DNA of 64,000 nucleotides from Entoloma clypeatum. Taxonomy: Eukaryota; Basidiomycota; Agaricomycetes; Agaricales; Entolomataceae. Where the stretch lies: assembly GCA_963565915.1 (NCBI GenBank), contig OY751485.1, positions 4,836,001 to 4,900,000 on the forward strand, in the 5' to 3' direction. The stretch's first letter is position 1, and each line of letters opens with the position of its first letter. A program made the position numbers and the translations under genes. Shown piece after piece: positions 20,201 through 31,063 of this stretch. The notes beneath the pieces are model-generated. The model searched no databases. It was not told the origin of the DNA and worked only from the letters and a program-made list of their open reading frames with translations.

Positions 20201-21148
20201 TGGTAATCTCTCCGATGCTTTCTTTTCAAAGACTGATAGATATTTGTGATATCTCTGGGGGACAACCTGTTCCGCCGGTACTTCATCTGAGGGTTCTCTC
20301 TTAGCTGCCCTGAGCATATGGATTACTTCCTCCTTCACTTCTTCCTCATTTTCTTCTACTACTTCTTCCATTCTTCCACCCCATCTGGTCCTTGCGGTTT
20401 TATTTAAGTAATGTGTCCGACGCATGCCACATTCTTCTGGACATCTTGATAATTTAATTTCCACTTTTTCCCAATCGATTTCTGGATTATGACGTTTCAG
20501 CCAAGTATGTCCAACAATAATTTTAGCCTTTCCTAGGTTGCATGCTTCAAACACTGCTATCTCCACGTGTCCTTTATACCGCATAGCCATGACTGCTTCA
20601 TGCGTGATCGAACCTCCTTGGTTAAGCGTGCCATCAACGTTGTAGACCCGAATGGGGAAAGGTAGTTCCCTTAATTTAATGTTGTTCCTTTTGGCGAAGT
20701 CCAGATCTATGAACATCCCTGTCGCCCCTGAGTCTAATAATGCTTCAACATCAAATGTGCGTTTGTCCTGCAACGTTTCCAGCGTGATTTTCATCATGAG
20801 CTCCTTTTCCAAAGAAGCGGATTGAATAAAAGATGGTTCCCCCATAGAGTCCGTTTGCCTAGTTAAGTTATCTGATTCTTTGCAACAGGGAATTAAGCAT
20901 TCATCCGTAGGGGACAAACCAAGCCTCGTTGCCGAGGGCTCCCCAATGATATAGTTTACAAGCGTATCTAAGTCCGAATCATCTGTGCTATTTTTTTGGG
21001 TTTTTACCTTTTTGGGTTTGTCCAATAGTATTTTATTGTATGTAACTGCTGTGTCCATAAGCTTTTGAAACCAAGAATTTACAGTGTCTTTATGTATGTA
21101 AGAGTCTATAGGCAATTGTTCATATCGATTTGTCAGAGCCAGCGGGGG
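17228..21148 (-). pseudogene. pol: Gyp1-c pol with two stop codons
   Basis: Protease (DSGATGMFID near 20715), RT (YIDD near 19680), RNase H, integrase with HHCC and D, D, E, and chromodomain (EEYDVAKVID...NTWEP near 17400-17500). Compared with Gyp1-a, TGG became TGA at 19832-19834 and CGA became TGA at 18452-18454; the rest of the frame is open. Pol is in the -1 frame relative to gag and is open back across the gag stop, with no ATG near its start, so it would need a frameshift to be made. Confidence 0.93.
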
Positions 21149-21150
21149 AA

Positions 21151-22243
21151 TTACTGGTTGACGTTCACAAAACCCTGCTGCCCTGCAGCTTGTCCATTGG
21201 GATTCAGCGCAGGCGCGCTATTCACACCCATTTGTCCATTCGTGGCTTGACGCCTCGCATTGATCTGTCTCAAAATTTCCTCCTCCTCTTGTTCGTCGAT
21301 CTGTTCGATCATTGCTGCTTGTACCCTGCGCTGCGGCCGTTTGCAATCTCGGGCAAAATGCCCCTGTCCGCCACAGTTATAACAATTACCAGGAGCGCGT
21401 CTTTGGTTCCTATCGACGTCCATTGGATTTGGGTCCCGTCGTGGTTGCTGCTGTTGTTGTTGTTGACCGTTTTGTTGTTGAGGACGGTACCCCCCATTCT
21501 GTTGTTGCCCAAAGGGCCTCTGTTGCTGCTGTTGTCCATATGCGGGCCGATTGCCCCATGTGTTACGTTGTTGTCCAAAGTTATTGCCAGTCCTCATGCC
21601 TGGTCTTGCTGTGAAGGTCTCTTCCGCTCTGCCGATTGCCAAAATTTCTTCACAGGTGCCCTGCACCGTGGACTTTCTCCTCCCTTGCTGGAAGAGTTGT
21701 TGCATGATAGATTCCTTTCCAAAAGGGTTACACCATGCCTTTCCTCGATCTTGCCCTTGATCACCAGGGTCCTGAATTGCATAATCCAATCATCGGTCTT
21801 CATTGAACCTTGCTTAAAGCTCTCGATTTTGGATCGGGCCCATTCGATCTCAGTGGTGGGACGAAACCTCATTGTGATTTCACTGACTAGCTCTCAGTAC
21901 GTTGGCCAATCTTCTGATTCCATACATTGGTTCAAACGGGTTTCCCCGTAAACTCCTGCCGTGGGACCGTCCAATCGCGACCACACTGCAATGCACACTT
22001 CTTCCTCTCCATTGAATAGCTCTCGGTTTACCCTGAGCCATGTGAGCATCTTAGTCCACCATACTGTGAACATTGCTTTGGATCCATTGTATTTGCCGGG
22101 ATCTGCAGCGACTTCTAATTTCCTTCCACAATTGTTGTTTTGTGGGGGGGGGGGTGATTGAACAGTGGTATCGGAGGTAAGGGTGATGGTGCGTGGTGTT
22201 GTTCAAATTCTTCGTCGAATTGGGCATTGGTGCCTTTGGCCAT
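21151..22243 (-). pseudogene. gag: Gyp1-c gag, frameshifted
   Basis: ATG at about 22243 (MAKGTNAQFDEEFEQ). The capsid part is interrupted by a C-tract at 22144-22153 that shifts the frame, by TGA at 21894-21896 after WPTY, and by a 1-nt shift near 21720. The C-terminal half is open and rich in Gln/Asn, with CCHC knuckle CYNCGGQGHFARDC (about 21350-21392), ending at TAA 21151-21153. Confidence 0.85.
21169..21175 (-). promoter_or_regulatory. Putative -1 frameshift heptamer of Gyp1-c
   Basis: G GGT TTT on the minus strand, in phase with gag, six codons before its stop; identical in position and sequence in Gyp1-b. Slipping by -1 would continue as ERQPVIPPLALTNRY and into the protease. Confidence 0.6.
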
Positions 22244-22807
22244 GATGGTGTGGTGAGGGGGAGTGGTTGTTTTCTGAACAGTAGTACCTTGCGTTGGGCG
22301 CGCGACCCTGTTCTAATGCTTAGGTGAGAAAAAATCTAAAAGAAAAAACCCAAAGAGCGATCTGTTTACCCAGGTAGCCGATTTACCCGAGCAAAGGAAG
22401 ATCTAGGAAAAATGAAGTCCACGCGGTCAGATCCCCTACGCGCGCTGGACTGGTCGATATCCTGAAATAGGGTCGGGGGTTGGAACACCTTTTGTGATCT
22501 AGACGTGTACGGTTTGCTCTCTCCAACCATCACACGCGCCAGCAGCTTTCCCAAAGGTTAGTTGCGTCGGCCTTTGGTCACCTCGACACGGGACGGGCTC
22601 AATGTTTCCCTATGTGTCTCAAACGGCAACGCTAGATATAGTGGGTGCACCAAGTGTTTCTCTTCTTATCCCTGAAGTCTGGGAGATCCCCCTTAACGCT
22701 AGGGTCCACATGTAATAACGAAGTGCGACTTTTAACGCAAAAGTGCGAAACGGCGGGGATAGTGATGATGGAGTGGGGAGTGTGTGTTTGGGCGGGCGAG
22801 TAGAAAG

Positions 22808-22817
22808 AGCTTGTTCT
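22808..22817 (-). other. Gyp1-c primer-binding site (self-priming type)
   Basis: AGAACAAGCT on the minus strand, 2 nt from the LTR. Its complement starts at 22936 (minus) in the LTR, 33 nt after the first T of the TATA box at 22963-22969. Confidence 0.75.
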
Positions 22818-22819
22818 TC

Positions 22820-23108
22820 TGTTGAGGCGACGCTAAGTCAAACAACGTCGCGAGCCCAAACTTAGGAACGAAGTGGAAAGATGATGAGAGAACTGTATTG
22901 CCAAGAGACCCAGCAGGAATCTCAAGAGAACAAGCTATCGAATACAAGTGAAAGTACCCTACTTATATATGTAAATTCCATGAGGCTGCGTTGTGGCAGC
23001 ATCATGCTGCGCGATAATGATAAGATGTCCTCATGTATGATATGATGTAGATAAGATAAGATCGAGATAAGATAAGATAAAGTGAAAAGTGAAACTACGA
23101 TCATAACA
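22820..23108 (-). repeat. 5' LTR of Gyp1-c
   Basis: 289 bp; TATA box on the minus strand at 22963-22969; GATA cluster near 23050-23082. Followed by target duplication GGTCC. Confidence 0.95.
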
Positions 23109-23113
23109 GGTCC

Positions 23114-23513
23114 TCGATTTCGGATTGGCAGATGTCGGATGAGCAGATGAGCAGATGAGCGGAGGTGATGGAGGGAATACTCAGAGGCAAGTAGAGACAG
23201 ATGCAAATGAGGTGTAACATATGATATTTGAACTGAGGTTCTACGACAGGTTTGTACACTATTTATAGTAGACTAGAATGATCAGCATTACTATAAGTGA
23301 TGTACAGATATTGGAGTTGACCATCGGAACATTCAGAGTACGGAGAGTAGCAAATGAAAAGTGAACAACATATGTCTACTTGTAAGTATGGTTGAGATGT
23401 TATGTAGTAGAAGTATAATCAAATATAAATAGAATGTTGTTGGAGCAGAGGTTGGAGCAGATGAATCGTCGGAGTCGTCAGATAAGTCAGATGTGAATCA
23501 TATGGTTATGACA
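23114..23513 (-). repeat. Gyp3 3' LTR, larger part (rest at 16786-16928)
   Basis: Together with 16786-16928 this makes an LTR of about 543 bp with ends TGTCACATAG and TTATGACA in plus coordinates. Minus-strand TATA box TATAAAT at 23261-23267. AGTTCAAATAT (minus strand, 23224-23234) starts exactly 33 nt later and is complementary to the primer site at 31051-31061. Confidence 0.85.
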
Positions 23514-23644
23514 GTATTTCCCTCTTAGGGCCGAACCCTGAGGCCCAGATGAGGTAATCCACGTGACCATTGGTTGAAAAGCTTTGCACATGATTTTTCT
23601 CTCTTGTCACCCAACCACAACATCTACCCCGTCGCCTATCCACT

Positions 23645-24639
23645 ATGTCCGCTGAGAACTCACCCCTCACCGCTCTTCGTGCTGAAAGGGAGCACCAGAA
23701 GAAGGTCACTGAAGAGTTGGAGAGGAAGCTGCAGGAGGCAGAGGAGCACGTGAAGGAAGATGCAGAGCGAGCGGAGGCAAAAAGGGCGGCGAAAGAGCAG
23801 AGACGAGCAGAGAGGAAGGCAGAGAAAGCGAAGGCGAAGGAGCCAGTTGCAGGTGCAGATGCGGATGCAGCGAATGCGGAGGTGAAGAAGGTCCAGCTGC
23901 AGGGGGTTTTCAAGGATATGCCTGCGAGTTACGAGCAGGGGAAGGAGGATTGCACCTCCTGCTTGAAAGCGGGGGACTTGTGTTTTTGGCCATCGGAGTG
24001 AGTCTTTTCTATTTCTTTATATGCTTCGTTGTTAACTTGTTCTTTAGGAATGACAACGCTTCGTTGTGCTAGCAGTGCCAGCATTTAAAACGAAGCTGCA
24101 GAACGGGAGTGGAAGCGGAGTCGGAGGTGAAGCGGAGGATGACCAAGGCGGTGAGGGTCAAAAAGGCTAAGGTGGCAGGTGGTGCGATGAAGAACACAAA
24201 GGCGGGATCGTCCAAGGGAGAGGGGACTGCGGAGGGATCACGGATAACCGCAGCGTCAGAGGAGCTGGAGTTCATGCCGGAGGGGTTTGGTCCACCAGAG
24301 GTGGTCATAGGCACGGAGGTGGTGAGAGGGCTTAGGAGCATGATAAGGGAGATGCAGTTGATAAAGGCGGAGTTGAAGGAACTGCGGGAAATCAAGGAGC
24401 TTCTGACGGTTATCACGTGGAGGGAGGATTCGGAGGCTTCGGAGGAGGGATCCGACGAGGACGAGGATGCGGAGGAGTATGATAGGGTATTGGAGGAGTT
24501 GGCAAAGGAGGTAGAAGAAGAAGAAGAAAAAGAAGAAGAAATGAAGAAGCGGAAGCAGATGGAGGAAGCGGATGCGGAATCCGGATCGGAGTGGAACGAG
24601 GAGACGGAGGGGGTATCTATCAAAAAACAGCGAAAGTAG
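23645..24639 (+). pseudogene. Gyp3 antisense gene: coiled-coil protein with Zn2Cys6 cluster
   Basis: Spliced gene on the strand opposite to Gyp3 gag-pol, between pol (stop at 24684) and the 3' LTR. Exon 1 23645-23997, intron 23998-24047 (GTGAGT...TTTAG), exon 2 24048-24639; 945 nt, 314 residues. Residues 1-95 are a Lys/Glu/Ala-rich coiled coil. Cys 103, 106, 113, 125, 128 and 135 fit CX2CX6CX11CX2CX6C, the fungal GAL4-type zinc cluster. The C-terminal part is acidic and ends in KKQRK. One in-frame TAG (24070-24072) lies between Cys125 and Cys128; otherwise the frame is open. The Gyp4 copy has the same intron site. Such clusters usually bind DNA; the role here is unknown. Called a pseudogene only because of the TAG. 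Confidence 0.8.
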
Positions 24640-24683
24640 TTTTTTGTTAGTATAAAATATTAATAGATTTTCTTTTCTTCTTG

Positions 24684-27683
24684 TTACAAGCGCGATAATG
24701 GGCCTGGTTTAGTTGGTTGAGTGGAGTGGAAGTCTGCTACCGTATCTGCTGCGTGTTCAAGCTCGGATGCGGGTAACCAAGAAAACTCTTCACTGGTGTC
24801 TCCATAACCTAACCAGCGGACGAGGTAAAGGAGTTTGCATCATTGTCTTTTATCAATCTTTGAGTTGACGATTTCTGCAATTTCGTATTCGGTTTCTCCT
24901 TCGATCTCGAGTGGAGGCGGAGGAGATTGTATCCAATTTGGAATCTTGTTAGGAGTTGCTGGTTTGAGCATGGATATGTGGAAGACGGGGTGTATAGCAT
25001 GCATAGTATTGGGTAGACGTAGTGTAAAGGTGTGCATGCCGGGTTGGGCTATGATTTCAAATGGGCCAGCATATTTGTCGGATAACTTTTGGGTTGGTCG
25101 TGTGGTGCAGAAGAACTTGGCTTTAACAAAGACTTCTTGTCTGATGCGGAGCGGAGGAGGCGGAGAACGTCGGACTTCCGCAGGGCCTTGATAACATTGT
25201 TGTGCCTCTGCGACAGCAGTCTTTAGTTCTTGATGTAATTCATCTAAGTCAACGATGTATTGTTGAGCTTTATCGGATGCTAGATCATGTTCCGGATGGA
25301 GTGTAATGTTGGGAGGATAACCTTTGTTGGCAAAGAATGGTGATACACCAGTAGTGGCACTCGGAGTGTTGTTGTAAGCGAACTCCGCAAGTGGAAGCAA
25401 AGCGGACCAGTTGTCTTGCTGGTAGTTGCAGAAGATGTGGAGGTATTGTTCGAGTGTTTGGTTGGTGCGTTCGGTATGACCATTGCCTTCAGGGTGATAT
25501 CCAGAAGTGAAGTGAAGTCTCATGTCGAGGGCTTTTGCAAGAGAGCGGAAAAAGCGGGAGACAAATTCAGGTCCGTGATTGGATGTGACATTTTGCGGAA
25601 CTCCATGCTTGGAAAAGACGTGAAGCACGAAAAGGTTTGCTAGGTCTTCGGATGTGCAATTAATGGTGGTAGGAATGAAGATGCCTTGTTTGGTGAGGCA
25701 GTCTACAATAACCAAAATCACAATGTAGCCAGCGGATGTCAGAAGGGGTTCAATGAAGTCCATGGAAATAGAATGCCAGGGACATTCAGGAATAGGGAGT
25801 TGTTTAAGCAGACCATAGGGTTTATGACATTGGGGTTTAGCGCGCATACAAGTGGTACATGACTTGCAATACTTTTTGATGAAGTCGCGCATTCCAGGCC
25901 AAGTGTATTCTTGTTGGATAAGACTAATAGTCTTATTTTGACCAGGGTGTCCAGTGAGGATATGGTCATGCTTATTGCGGAGCATGCGGAGGCAGAGGTT
26001 GGATGAGTCGGGAACATAGATACTTCCATTGTGGAGTAGATAACCTGCTTCATTCATGATCCAGCATGGATTAGGATTGTTGAGGAAAGAGGTGTCAATA
26101 GGACCGGTTGGAAGAGCGGAGAGGATGTCGGAGTGGAGTTGATCTGTATCCATGATGATTGTGGCACGGAGGATGGGTGTATATAACTCTGTTGTGCAAA
26201 GTGAAGTGGTGAGCTGTTCTTGTGTGAAGATGGGTTTGAAGTTGCTTGGATTGACAGGAGAGGATCGCACCCAAAGCATAGTTGGAGGCATCAGTTTCGA
26301 CGATAATAGGGCTGTCGGGAATCCAATGCATAAGAACAGGTGCCGTGGTAAAGGCTTTCTTCAAGGTGTTGAAAGATTCGCGAGCGGAGTTGGAGAAATG
26401 CCATTGTGTGTTTTTGCGGGTGAGTTGAGTGAGCGGAACAGTGATTTCGGAGTAGTAAGGAATGAATGAATGATAAAAATTGGCAAAACCTAGGAAAGAT
26501 TGAATATCTTTGACCTTCCTTGGTTCAGGCCAATCTTGAATAATTTTGACTTTCTTATCCAACATGTGGAGGCCAGTCGGAGAGAGGATAAAGCCAAGGT
26601 ATTCAACAGTGTCTGTAGAAAACTCGCATTTGTCTGCCCCCACATATAAGCCATGTTGTCGGAGACATTGGAGGACTTCGTGGACATGCTTCCGATGTTC
26701 AGAGGGAGAGTCGGAGTACATGAGGATGTCATCGAGATATATGGTAACATACTTATTGAGCAGGTCATGAAAGATGTCGTTCATGAAGCATTGAAAAACG
26801 GCTGGGGAGTTGGTGAGTCCAAATGGCATGACGAGCCATTCAAAAGACCCATAGCGCATGTGGAAAGTGGTTTTCCATTCATCTCCTTCCGCTATGCGGA
26901 CAAGGTGATAGGCATGTCGAAGGTTGAGAGCCGTATAAACACTGGCTTTTCCAGCGGTCTGTAGAAGATCAGATATGAGCGGAAGCGGATATCGGGAGCA
27001 CCATGGGGAGAGGAAGAGGGTCGGATGAATCCAATGGTGAGGTGTTCGTCAATGAATTCATGGAGGGCATTGAGTTCGGTTTGTGAAAGGGAGTAGATTG
27101 GACCGAATGGAGGAGCGGAGCCCTCTTCGAGTTTGATCTTGAGGTTGTAGGGACGGTGTGGTGGAAGAGTGTCTGCTTTTCCTTTGCTGAAGTCATCAGC
27201 ATAGTTGTGGTATTCCTTGGGTATGTTTGTCAAGGGGAGTCAGAAGGGAGTTGAAAGGTGAAGTTGAAAGGATTGTGTACCAGGCAATTTGCATGCCCTT
27301 ATAAATGTGGCTGCGTTAATGAGTGAAATCTGCGGAGCGGATTGCAGAGGTTCCAGAGGAGGAAGCGTAGCTGTCCTGCCTTGGGAGGGGGTCAACATTG
27401 ATGTTGGAAATGGCTCTTTTTGCATCTGTGGATGGAAAGTGATACTGCCCAATACCCAGTCAATCATAGGATTGTGGCAGGTGAGCCAGTTGTATCCAAG
27501 AACCATGGAAGAAGCAGAGTCGAGCGGAATAACATAAAAATCCTGTTCAAAGGTTTCACCTGAAGGATAACATATAGGTATTGTTACAACTTGAGTGATA
27601 AACATGTTAGAAGAACCATCAAAAAGCTTTAGTTCTAAAGGTGGAATAGCTTATTGTCAATGAAACCATGGGTTGAGCCAGAA
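24684..27683 (-). pseudogene. pol: Gyp3 pol, internally deleted
   Basis: Protease motif DSGSTH near 27665; stop and frameshift follow. The RT has lost about 70 bp after SSPHGAP (about 26990) and then reads through [16 protein letters not shown] to YLDD (about 26725). After DASNYALGAILS the RNase H domain is missing and the sequence goes directly to the pre-integrase region. Integrase HHCC and core are open (24840-26291), but the second catalytic Asp is Asn (TSNHGPEF, codon AAT at 25578-25580). The chromodomain has a TGA at about 24840. The element cannot be autonomous. Confidence 0.87.
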
Positions 27684-27863
27684 TCAAAGTGCTGGGACAG
27701 AATCTGAAGAGAAAAAAGAAGATGAGATATTGATATGTGATGAGTTCAGATCAGAGAGAGTGGACACATTGAGTCGGATGGGAGCAGAGGCATGGAGAGA
27801 GTCAACGCAGTCCTCAGACCGTGCTTCATGAGGACCACTGCCTATTTTTTTGACTCGATCTCC

Positions 27864-29743
27864 CAGTACTTTACACTCCCCCACATCCTCTAGAGGATTC
27901 CAATCGGAATCCGAAATTCCACAGGAATCTGATCGGAATCCAGAGGAATTCAAAAATATTTTTAGAAAGTGTTCAAACAGAAAATTCCTTAGGGGAATTC
28001 CACTATATTCTGCTCAGATTCCGATCAGAATGCTAAATTCCGATAGGAATCATCGGAATTCTAAGGAATTTGAGAATTTTTTTTTACAAGATGTAAAAGA
28101 GAAATTCCTGAGGAATTCCGCTACATTCCTACTGGAATCCGACCGGAATCTGATCATATTTTGAAATTTTGAACCAAAAAATCTTCAAGTCAATAATATA
28201 TTTAACAATTTGTATCACTAAACTACTCTCTTTTAGCTTGTCTTTTTAAAACCTGTTGGGTGTGATAAAAAAGCATAACATGTATAAACCAATCAAAGTT
28301 TTCTCCAGTCATTCTCTTTATAATAGATTCGAATCCACCCAACCATGCATTGAGTTGTTCACAAGCCTGATTCAAAAATTAATAAATAACAAGCTTTATA
28401 TAAAAGATACATACTTGTGTATTGAATGCACGTTTAACTAATAACCCCCCCCGCATAAGGCGGGGGAGGTGCGAGACAGGCGGTAGGTACGAGGCGCGGC
28501 GGTGGTATGTACAAAATACAAAAAACTAACTAATAACCCCCCGCATAAGGCGGGGGGAGGTGCGAGACAGGGGGTAGGTACGAGGCAGGGGGTAGGTACG
28601 AAGCAAGGGGTACGACAGGGGAAGGGAGGGGATGCGGCGAGTGTTGGCGGCGTCAGGGCGCGGGTTTGCGTGGCAACGGGCCGCGCGCGGCGGTGGTCTG
28701 TGAAGGGGTGGGCGAGCGGTTGGGTACACGGAGGCGGGGAGGCGGGCGGAGGGGTGGAAACGGCAGTGGCGGCTGGGTGGGGGCGGTGGGACGTGGCTGG
28801 AAGGCGTTGGGTGCCGAGAGGCGGCTGGACGGCGCCTGGGGCGTGTAAGGCGCGGCACGGGCACTCCCCGCCTGTGGTAACGTGGCGGGTGTCAGACGAG
28901 CGTGTGTGGGGGTGGATAGGGTGCTTACCGGGGTCGTGACGTGGCACGGAGGGGTCAGGCGCGCGGCCGACGTGTCTGGGGGTGTGGCTGCTCTGGTTCT
29001 GTGACGTGGCACGGCGGAGAGGGTGGGTGGGGCGTTGCGTGCTGGTTCGGTGACGTGGCACCGCGAGAGCAGCGGGGGCGACGTCGGGAGGCGGCGTGGC
29101 AGCGTTCGGCGCTAGTCCTCGTGTCTGTCAGTGCACGGGAGACGAGAGTGGAGGCGGGCTTACCCGTCGCAGGTGACGACGCCGGGCGTGGCGGTCGGCG
29201 GTCGTCAGCCTGGATGCATGGCCAGGTGGGGGGATGAAAGGAAGGGGTGGTTTGTTGTTTCTTTGTTATTTGTGATGGGCCCCGGGAATTCCCGAGGCCC
29301 GAGCGCAGTGGTGGAGGTAGGTGCTTCGAGTGGGATGTGTTGTGTAAGCTACTGATCTCGAGAAAGGCACGGTGGTCCAGTGGTTATAATTTTTTACAAT
29401 TTATCAATCCACTATAAAAGCTCAAATGTTCAATTGCCTTTGTGGGCAAAGTTTTTGATGGCTCATTTAGTGCAATACTCATTGCGAGGAGTCCGCACGG
29501 ACTCCGGAAGGAATTCGGCCCGGAATTTATGCATTCCTCAATCACCATTCCTACAGGAATTCCGTTCTGATCGGAATCTGCACGGAATCCACTTGGATTC
29601 CTCTCAAAAAAATAAGGCTATTCTCAGCCAAAAAGGCCCTCAAAATTCCGATCGGAATCTGCACGGATTCTGCTCGGAATGTCAAATTCCTGTCAGAATC
29701 CGCGTGGAATCCTCTGGAGGATGTGGGGGAGTGTAAAGACCTC
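27864..29743. mobile_element. hAT-M, non-autonomous DNA transposon with 8-bp target duplication
   Basis: 1880 bp. Ends CAGTACTTTACACTCCCCC and, inverted, GAGGTCTTTACACTCCCCC, then a nearly perfect inverted repeat to about position 40. CGATCTCC flanks it at 27856-27863 and 29744-29751. Both sides carry many copies of GGAATTCC- and GGAATC-type motifs in both directions. The centre (28440-29350) is GC-rich with a near-duplicate of about 94 bp at 28437 and 28531 and three GTGACGTGGCAC motifs. No transposase is visible; the long open frame at 28438-29061 comes from base composition. Confidence 0.82.
29368..29445 (+). other. tRNA-like (pol III promoter-like) segment in hAT-M
   Basis: GGTGGTCCAGTGGTTA resembles a pol III A box and GTTCAATTGCC about 50 bp on resembles a B box. 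No full cloverleaf can be drawn. It may be a SINE head or tRNA relic. Weak. Confidence 0.25.
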
Positions 29744-31050
29744 CGATCTCCTTACCTTTATCCTTGGCTTGAGTGCCAACTTGGGCAGCCTTCCCTTTAG
29801 CCTTGGAAGTGGAGGAGGTGGACTTGGGACAGTCCTTGACAGTGTGTCCGACGCTACTGCAGAATAAGCAAAGGTTATTATCAAAACAAGGTTGCATTCT
29901 TGATACATCAGTTTGCCATCCTTGCCTAGTTTACTGGAGAGGTCGGGTTTCGGAGCGGAAGTGGAAGTGGAAGCAGTAGCCGGAGCAGATGGTTTCGAAG
30001 ATGGTGTTTGTGCGGTGGGTTGGTTTGGAGCAGAGGGTTTCTTGTTGGACTTGGGAGTGGGTTTATCGGTTCTGAATTTCTCTCGTTGATGTTCCCAGTA
30101 GCGAGCATCAATAGTATGAGCTGTGCATCATAGGTCTGGTAAAGACTTGATCTTGGGTTGTTGGGCGAGGATATCCTTGATCCGATCCGGAAGTCCGACG
30201 TAGTAGCAGTGTCAGAGGAAGTTTTCATCCCAGTCAGTTTTGGTAGCAAGACATTGAAATTCAATGTTGTACTTCAAAATCTTTTGATCATCCTTCATCT
30301 GCAGGTTGTCCAATTGTTCTTCGGCTTCGCCCTGAGGGTCAATGGTACCAAACTCGGAGCGGAGAAGTCAGACAAAGTTGGGGAAAGAACCCCGCCAATT
30401 GGGTTCACTATCGTCAAGAATGAAGGGTTCAAGAATTCAAGGGCTGTGCCTCAGAAGTAAGACATAGCAAAGTTGACTTTGGAATGTTCTGAGTCGAAGT
30501 TGTTGTTGTCGGAGAAGTAAAGTTTGCATTGTAAAATAAATGCGGAGAGTTTGCGTGGATCAGATCCATTGGAGGTATCTGGTTCGTTGGCATATGACTT
30601 TTTCTTCTTTGTGTCACGACATTTCAGCTCTTTGGTCATGAGCAATATGGCTTCAGCTAGATTGGGTTTCTGATCTGGATTGGAATCGGAGTCATCCAAA
30701 TCTCCATGTAAATAGCATCAGAGGGAGGAGGAGATCCTCCTGGAGGTCCGCTGAATAAGCCAGAATTTGGAGGTACGGAGGGTTCCATTGGTGGGTTTGG
30801 AGGACTGGGGGGAAGTGGTGGAAGCTGATCGGAAGAAGGCAGAGGAACGGATGGTCCAGGGGTAGGAGCGGATGATGATGCTATGGCTCCTCAAGGGGTA
30901 ATGGTTACATTGTGTGTTCCTCAAAGGAAAGCAGAGCATGGTGTGGATGATGAACATTCTGCTGCTGCACGAGCAGTCCTAGTGGTTCGAACTGTATTAC
31001 GGGTTTGAGACATGTGGGTAGAGTTTGTTGGGTAGATCAAAGAATGGTGG

Positions 31051-31061
31051 AGTTCAAATAT
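31051..31061 (-). other. Gyp3 primer-binding site (self-priming type)
   Basis: ATATTTGAACT on the minus strand, 2 nt inside the 5' LTR, exactly complementary to the predicted first 11 nt of the Gyp3 RNA (23224-23234). Confidence 0.75.
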
Positions 31062-31063
31062 AC

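Larger units (their letters stand above)
16929..23108 (-). mobile_element. Gyp1-c, complete gypsy/chromovirus with GGTCC target duplication
   Basis: 6180 bp with LTRs of 288 and 289 bp and 5-bp duplications GGTCC at 16924-16928 and 23109-23113. It is inserted in the Gyp3 3' LTR: the joined flanks match the continuous Gyp3 5' LTR near 31190-31215. The LTRs differ at few sites, so it is younger than Gyp3. All domains are present but two stops and a frameshift disable it. Confidence 0.95.
27684..31013 (-). pseudogene. gag: Gyp3 gag, split by hAT-M
   Basis: ATG at 31013 (MSQTRNTVRTTRT). A Pro-rich N-terminal part is followed by the retrotransposon Gag domain (LSAFILQCKLYF...WRGSFPNFVRLLRSEFG) and a CCHC knuckle CLFCSSVGHTVKDC near 29830-29870. 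Several stops interrupt it. Taking out hAT-M and one 8-bp duplication restores the frame as GKEIESKKIGSG, which aligns with the uninterrupted Gyp4 Gag (SEKMTKSKKIVSS). Confidence 0.82.

Noticed and set aside
22144..22153. Homopolymer as a functional slippage site in Gyp1-c gag
   Set aside because: Not present in Gyp1-b and lies in a poorly conserved linker; probably a simple length mutation or sequencing error.
28438..29061. 207-codon open frame on the minus strand in hAT-M
   Set aside because: Very Pro/Arg/Thr-rich, caused by high GC content; several other frames are open too and the internal tandem duplication is translated. No conserved domain.
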